Below, in pieces: positions 60,205 to 64,000 of a stretch of DNA of 64,000 nt (position 1 is its first letter; each line of letters begins with the position of its first letter). Below the pieces are notes generated by a model, which did no database searches, was not told the origin of the DNA, and worked only from the letters and a program-made list of their open reading frames with translations. Made by a program: the position numbers and the translations under genes. The DNA comes from Nonomuraea glycinis (GTDB lineage Bacteria > Actinomycetota > Actinomycetes > Streptosporangiales > Streptosporangiaceae): positions 205,156 to 269,155 of the forward strand of contig NZ_BMNK01000010.1 in assembly GCF_014646515.1 (NCBI RefSeq), given 5' to 3'.

Positions 60205-60693
60205 GTGACCACCGACCACGCAGCCATCGAGGCTCGCCGCGAGGAGATCAGAGACAGGTACGTGTTAGCGCACCGTCCGCCGAGCAGCGCGCGCGGCCTG
60301 CACCACATGGCCCTTGTCTCGTCCGACGTGGAGCGTACCGTCAAGTTCTACCAGGAGCTGCTGGAGTTCCCGCTGACGGAGATCTTCGAAAACCGCGACT
60401 ACAAGGGCTCCAGCCACTTCTTCTTCGACGTCGGCAACGGCAACCTGCTGGCCTTCTTTGACTTCCCCGGCCTCGACCTCGGTCCTTACCAGGAAGTGCT
60501 CGGCGGGCTGCACCACATCGCGATCTCCGTCGACCCCGCCACGTGGGAGCGGCTGCGCGGCAAGCTGGAGATGGCCGGCGTGCCGCACCAGGTCGAGAGC
60601 GGCGCCTCCATCTACTTCAAGGACCCCGACGGCGCCCGGCTGGAGCTGCTCGCCGACCATCTCGGGGAGATGTACGGCGCTCGCGTGCTGTGA
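60205..60693 (+). CDS. Glyoxalase/VOC superfamily protein
   Basis: 162 residues with one vicinal-oxygen-chelate domain: GLHHMALVSSDVERTVKFYQELLEFPLTEIFENRDYKGSSHFFFDVGNGNLLAFFDFPG and GGLHHIAISVD...IYFKDPDGARLELLAD. Metal ligands may be His in LHHMAL, His in LHHIAI and Glu in RLELLA. This suggests a lyase, dioxygenase or detoxifying enzyme; the substrate is unknown. GTG at 60205 is chosen because the frame upstream is antisense to lhr. Confidence 0.87.
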   Translation: MTTDHAAIEARREEIRDRYVLAHRPPSSARGLHHMALVSSDVERTVKFYQELLEFPLTEIFENRDYKGSSHFFFDVGNGNLLAFFDFPGLDLGPYQEVLGGLHHIAISVDPATWERLRGKLEMAGVPHQVESGASIYFKDPDGARLELLADHLGEMYGARVL

Positions 60694-60694
60694 T

Positions 60695-60898
60695 CTACCG
60701 CCACGACGCCTTGCGCTTGCGCGGCGTACCGGCGCGTGGTTCCTGACCGACACCAGCGCGCCTCTCGGAACGCTCGGCCTTCTCCTGCTGGATCGCCGTT
60801 CGCCGCGCTAATCGCAGCCGGCGGCGGCGGGCCTTGTTCGTCTTGGCCAGGGTCGATCTGGGGGGTGAGGACTTGGAAGACTTGGGGGTCTTTGCCAT
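60695..60898 (-). CDS. Small highly basic protein of unknown function
   Basis: 67 residues, rich in Lys, Arg and Ser (MAKTPKSSKSSPPRSTLAKTNKARRRRLRLARR...), with no membrane segment or Cys. AGGA lies about 9 bases before the ATG. It fills the gap between the VOC gene and the DUF3046 gene, converging on the former. It could bind nucleic acid; I recognise no family. Confidence 0.6.
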   Translation of the reverse strand: MAKTPKSSKSSPPRSTLAKTNKARRRRLRLARRTAIQQEKAERSERRAGVGQEPRAGTPRKRKASWR

Positions 60899-60941
60899 GG
60901 GGTGGTCCTACCCATCCTCTGACACCTTCCATACTTGTGGC

Positions 60942-61136
60942 ATGCGCCTGACCGAATTCTGGAGACGTATGCGCGAGCACTTCGGTGACCCGTACGCCGA
61001 GTCCTGGGCGCGCGACTACGTGCTCGCCCCGCTCGGCGGCCGCACCGTCACCCAAGCGCTCGCCGACGGCGAGAGCGCCAAGTCCGTCTGGCGCGCGGTC
61101 TGCCAGGTGGAGGAGGTCTCACCCCGGCTCCGCTGA
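60942..61136 (+). CDS. DUF3046 domain protein
   Basis: 64 residues: MRLTEFWRRMREHFGDPYAESWARDYVLAPLGGRTVTQALADGESAKSVWRAVCQ-type sequence defines this actinobacterial family, which is commonly encoded just before recA. Function unknown. ATG at 60942 is the family start; the frame is open to 60834. It overlaps the converging small gene by 18 bases. Confidence 0.9.
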   Translation: MRLTEFWRRMREHFGDPYAESWARDYVLAPLGGRTVTQALADGESAKSVWRAVCQVEEVSPRLR

Positions 61137-61394
61137 CTCCAGCACCGCCTGCAGCGCCTGGGCCGCCCGGTCCGGGTCGTCGGCGCGGCACTGACCGCCG
61201 GGCGACCACAGGAACAACCAGCCGCGATGCGCGGGGGTCGCGAAGACGAGCGTCTGCCGGCCGCTCTGCGGCTGCCACACCCACAGCACCGCGTGGTCGT
61301 CACCGACCATGCGGCTCACCAGCCCGTAGGCGGGCAGCAGCTCGGCGAGCGCCTGCAGATGGCCGCGCCGTTCCCCGATGTACGCGCTCGTCAC
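61119..61394 (-). CDS. Small hypothetical protein beside recA
   Basis: 91 residues from GTG at 61394, with GGGAGG about 8 bases upstream. Sequence TSAYIGERRGHLQALAELLPAYGLVSRMVGDDHAVLWVWQPQSGRQTLVFATPAHRGWLFLWSPGG looks like a folded alpha/beta domain, rich in Trp. No family recognised. Divergent from recA with the control region 61395-61626 between them. Confidence 0.7.
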   Translation of the reverse strand: MTSAYIGERRGHLQALAELLPAYGLVSRMVGDDHAVLWVWQPQSGRQTLVFATPAHRGWLFLWSPGGQCRADDPDRAAQALQAVLESAEPG

Positions 61395-61516
61395 GTCGCC
61401 ACCTCCCGCCTTTCCTGTGAGTCTCCCCAGCTCACGGCGCATGACAACACAAACGGCACAACAGGGATGAATGTACGGGTCTCGGCCGACCGTGGTACGC
61501 GTGTTCAGGATGTGCT

Positions 61517-61530
61517 CGAACAGTCGTTCG
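61517..61530. promoter_or_regulatory. LexA (SOS) box CGAACAGTCGTTCG upstream of recA
   Basis: Matches the actinobacterial LexA consensus CGAAC-N4-GTTCG exactly. A TAAGAT hexamer at 61533-61538 could be the -10 box, so LexA would block the recA promoter until DNA damage. It lies 97 bases before the recA ATG. Confidence 0.85.
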
Positions 61531-61626
61531 GCTAAGATGGGCCCGTGGCTTCGCCAGAAAATGTCGGTGGCAGGCCGTAGCTTTCACTCGACTGTTCGGA
61601 CCACGACTCTCCAGGGGGAGTTTCCC

Positions 61627-62721
61627 ATGGCAATCAACGACCGCGAGAAGGCCCTCGAAACGGCTCTAGCTCAAATCGAGCGGCAGTTCGGCAAGGGGTC
61701 TGTGATGCGCCTGGGCGATGACGCCCGAGCCCCCATCGAGGTGATCCCGACCGGCTCGATCTCGCTGGACGTGGCGCTCGGCATCGGCGGCCTGCCGCGC
61801 GGCAGGATCGTGGAGGTCTACGGCCCCGAGTCCTCGGGTAAGACCACGGTCGCCCTGCACGCGGTGGCCAATGCCCAGCGCGCGGGCGGCATCGCGGCCT
61901 TCATCGACGCAGAGCACGCCCTCGACCCCGAATACGCGAAGAAGCTCGGCGTCGACACCGACGCGCTGCTCGTCTCCCAGCCCGACACGGGTGAGCAGGC
62001 GCTGGAGATCGCCGACATGCTGATCAGGTCCGGCGCCGTCGACATCATCGTCATCGACTCGGTGGCCGCGCTGGTGCCCAAGGCCGAGATCGAGGGCGAG
62101 ATGGGCGACAGCCACGTCGGCCTCCAGGCCCGCCTGATGTCCCAGGCCCTGCGCAAGGTCGCCGGCGCCCTCAGCAACACCGGCACCACCGCCATCTTCA
62201 TCAACCAGCTCCGCGAGAAGATCGGCGTCATGTTCGGGTCTCCCGAGACCACGACGGGTGGCAAGGCGCTCAAGTTCTACGCCTCGGTCCGCCTGGACAT
62301 CCGCCGCATCGAGACCCTCAAGGACGGCACCGAGGCGGTCGGCAACCGCACCAGGGTCAAGGTCGTCAAGAACAAGATGGCCCCGCCCTTCCGCGTCGCG
62401 GACTTCGACATCCTCTACGGCGTCGGCATCTCCCGCGAGGGCGGCCTCATCGACATGGGCGTCGAGCACGGCTTCGTCCGCAAGTCCGGAGCTTGGTACA
62501 CCTACGAGGGCGACCAGCTCGGCCAGGGCAAGGAAAACGCCCGTAACTTCCTGAAGAGCCACCCCGACATGGCCAACGAGATCGAAAAGAAGATCAAGGA
62601 CAAGCTGGGCGTCGGCCCCCGCCTCGACGTCCCGGCCGAGGCCCCGGCCGCCGCCGCTCCCGCCGCCCCGGCCCCTTCCGGCCGAGGCGCGAAGTCCACC
62701 CCGAAGCCCGGTGACGTCTGA
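61627..62721 (+). CDS. recA: Recombinase RecA
   Basis: 364 residues. DNA-strand exchange protein and SOS co-protease. Walker A GPESSGKTT, Walker B IIVIDSVAALVPKAEIEGEMGD, loop 2 and NQLREKIGVMFGSPETTTGGKALKFYASVRLDIRR are all intact. The C-terminus is an Ala/Pro-rich tail. ATG at 61627; GGGGGAG is 7-8 bases upstream. recX follows after 11 bases. Confidence 0.98.
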   Translation: MAINDREKALETALAQIERQFGKGSVMRLGDDARAPIEVIPTGSISLDVALGIGGLPRGRIVEVYGPESSGKTTVALHAVANAQRAGGIAAFIDAEHALDPEYAKKLGVDTDALLVSQPDTGEQALEIADMLIRSGAVDIIVIDSVAALVPKAEIEGEMGDSHVGLQARLMSQALRKVAGALSNTGTTAIFINQLREKIGVMFGSPETTTGGKALKFYASVRLDIRRIETLKDGTEAVGNRTRVKVVKNKMAPPFRVADFDILYGVGISREGGLIDMGVEHGFVRKSGAWYTYEGDQLGQGKENARNFLKSHPDMANEIEKKIKDKLGVGPRLDVPAEAPAAAAPAAPAPSGRGAKSTPKPGDV

Positions 62722-62732
62722 GCGGTCGCCAC

Positions 62733-63968
62733 ATGAGTGACACGGACCCGGACCAGGCGCCCCACTCCCGAGACTGGGGCGCCTGGCCAGACGTCCCCCC
62801 TTCCCCCCGCCGCCCTCGCCGTAAGGGACAACGCCCGGCTAAGGCGGAAGGAAGGGACACCCCTGACCCAGGCTCGGGGCCAGGCGAGGCAGCCGGGGCA
62901 GGCACCCCGTGGCCAGGCGTCCCCGGGCCAGGCGTCCCCGGGCCAGAGCCGGGGGTTTTTCCGGGGGCGGGCGCCGTTGGGACGGGCGCCGTTGGGACGG
63001 GTGCCTTTGGGACGGGTGCCTTTGGGACGCAGTCAAGAGGTCCTTCCTCTCGATCATCTGACGCATCGCAACCCACGGGCGGCAACGGCTGGCCCTCACT
63101 CAGCGAACTGCGCGCCCTCCGCCGCGCGTCATCGGACGGCTCCCCGCCGTCCGATACACCGTCCGACACCGAGTCGTCTCCCCGGTCGATCGACCCCGAG
63201 ACGGGCTCACCAGCCAGTAAGCCACCGGCCAGCGAGGGTGGTGTCGCGGCGGGTGGCCGGCGCGATGGTGAGGTCGGGGGTGGTGACGGCTCATTCGATG
63301 GCGGGTGGCCGAAGGACCGGGAGACCGGTAAAGGGCGTCGGTCAGCCGGTAGTAAGGGGCGCGGTCGTCAGAGTGGGGGCAGAGGCGGTAAAGGGAGGCG
63401 GTCTGCGGGTGGGGCGGGAAGTGGGTGGCTGCCTGATGGGCCTGACGCTGACACGCCTGCGAGGGCCGCGCCACCGGCAAATCCTGAGTCGGTCGCGCGT
63501 GGCATCGTTCTCCGCCTGCTTACGATGGCGCCCAAAACCCGTGCCCAGCTGTCCGAAGCCCTACGCAAGCGGGACGTGCCGGACGAGGCGGCGGAGAAGG
63601 TGCTCGATCGGTTCTCCGAGCTGGGGCTCATCAACGATGAGGCGTTCGCCGAAGCCTGGGTCGACTCCCGGCATCACGGGCGTGGGCTGGCCAAGCGTGC
63701 CCTCGCCGCCGAGCTCCGCCACCGGGGCGTCGACTCCGAGACGGTCAACGAAGCCGTCGAGCGCCTCGACCCTGACCAGGAGCTCGAAACGGCCCGGCGG
63801 CTCGTAGAGCGCAAACTCCGCTCCACCCGGTCCCTGGACTCCAAGGCCCGCACCCGTCGCCTGGCGGGCATGCTCGCCAGAAAGGGGTACGCCCCCGGCC
63901 TGGCGTTCCGCGTGGTCCGGGAGGCTCTGGAGCAGGAGGGCATCGAGGTCGAGGAGGACTATCCCTGA
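62733..63968 (+). CDS. recX: RecX regulator with a long low-complexity N-terminal extension
   Basis: 411 residues, more than twice the usual 150-200. The C-terminal 165 or so residues are a normal RecX three-helix-repeat domain (GIVLRLLTMAPKTRAQLSEALRKRDVPDEAAEKVLDRFSELGLINDEAFAEAWVDSR; RGLAKRALAAELRHRGV). It limits RecA filament growth. Residues 1-245 are Gly/Pro/Ser/Arg-rich, with repeats of GTGAV / GTGAF and a basic GKGRRSAG.KGRGRQSGGRGGKGRRSAG tract that could touch DNA. The ATG at 62733 is 11 bases after recA; no internal start with a strong signal near the RecX domain is visible, but one cannot be excluded. Confidence 0.93.
   Translation: MSDTDPDQAPHSRDWGAWPDVPPSPRRPRRKGQRPAKAEGRDTPDPGSGPGEAAGAGTPWPGVPGPGVPGPEPGVFPGAGAVGTGAVGTGAFGTGAFGTQSRGPSSRSSDASQPTGGNGWPSLSELRALRRASSDGSPPSDTPSDTESSPRSIDPETGSPASKPPASEGGVAAGGRRDGEVGGGDGSFDGGWPKDRETGKGRRSAGSKGRGRQSGGRGGKGRRSAGGAGSGWLPDGPDADTPARAAPPANPESVARGIVLRLLTMAPKTRAQLSEALRKRDVPDEAAEKVLDRFSELGLINDEAFAEAWVDSRHHGRGLAKRALAAELRHRGVDSETVNEAVERLDPDQELETARRLVERKLRSTRSLDSKARTRRLAGMLARKGYAPGLAFRVVREALEQEGIEVEEDYP
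62979..63023 (+). repeat. 15-bp repeats in the RecX extension
   Basis: GGGACGGGCGCCGTT (62979-62993; a related 17-base copy precedes it) and GGGACGGGTGCCTTT (62994-63008, 63009-63023) encode GTGAV and GTGAF. Copies within each pair are identical, which points to recent duplication. Confidence 0.85.
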
Positions 63969-64000
63969 CCTCCACAACCCCCGCCCCCCGGTGCCCTACA

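Noticed and set aside
62737..63807. Alternative plus-strand frame of 356 codons over recX
   Set aside because: Open only because of the low-complexity extension; the RecX domain lies in the other frame.
1..64000. tRNA, rRNA, insertion sequences or integrase attachment sites
   Set aside because: No cloverleaf, rRNA core, transposase or integrase sequence was recognised on either strand by eye; a tRNAscan or Infernal run would be needed to exclude small RNAs fully.

Overview
The window is GC-rich, densely packed actinobacterial chromosome. Conserved blocks ftsK - RodZ-like gene - rimO - pgsA - cinA - clgR (33.7-40.2 kb) and lhr ... DUF3046 gene - recA - recX (55.3-64.0 kb), plus many ATGA/GTGA stop-start overlaps and GTG/TTG starts, suggest a filamentous actinomycete. 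A Streptosporangiales (Nonomuraea-like) origin is my inference. I see no rRNA, tRNA, insertion sequence, phage gene or CRISPR array.

Layout. 1-3.4 kb: an ABC exporter pair divergent from a NarL-type two-component system. 3.7-8.85 kb: a leftward RiPP (modified peptide) operon. It starts with a 49-residue precursor gene (8700-8849) that has a double-glycine leader. An attenuator-like hairpin follows, then an MvdD-type ATP-grasp ligase, a PpiC-related maturation protein with a repeat domain, a 62-residue one-helix membrane protein and a C39 peptidase/ABC exporter. The last four genes are joined by 4-base overlaps. This is the most likely new system in the window. 9.5-19.4 kb: an oxidative uronate/aldarate pathway (uronate dehydrogenase, glucarate dehydratase, 5-dehydro-4-deoxyglucarate dehydratase, 2-oxoglutarate semialdehyde dehydrogenase) with an ABC importer, an IclR regulator and a coupled gene of unknown function. 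19.5-31.1 kb: a second sugar-acid locus under a LacI regulator, with an importer, two MocA-type oxidoreductases (one fused to a PmoA/DUF6807-like domain), an enolase-superfamily dehydratase, a second kdgD, an epimerase and galM. Matching palindromes at 19511, 29025 and 29170 tie it into one regulon. 31.1-33.6 kb: a multidomain PP2C phosphatase.

33.7-41.7 kb: housekeeping genes (DNA translocation, rRNA/ribosome and lipid enzymes, ClgR, Nei, Rrf2). 41.7-54.9 kb: a membrane-anchored EEP nuclease/phosphatase, a GH3 hexosaminidase with its own ABC importer flanked by two paralogous ROK regulators, a VanX dipeptidase, a YbdK ligase and a gamma-glutamyltransferase; together these look like wall-fragment and gamma-glutamyl recycling. 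55.3-64 kb: Lhr helicase, a glyoxalase-fold protein, three small genes, recA with a LexA box, and recX with a very long repetitive N-terminal extension.

One theme crosses the whole window: short tandem repeats of 12-50 bp, each with its own unit sequence, lie in gene gaps and inside protein linkers (histidine kinase, PpiC-like protein, TIM-barrel protein, EEP protein, Lhr, RecX). Units inside genes are multiples of three; several of those between genes are not.
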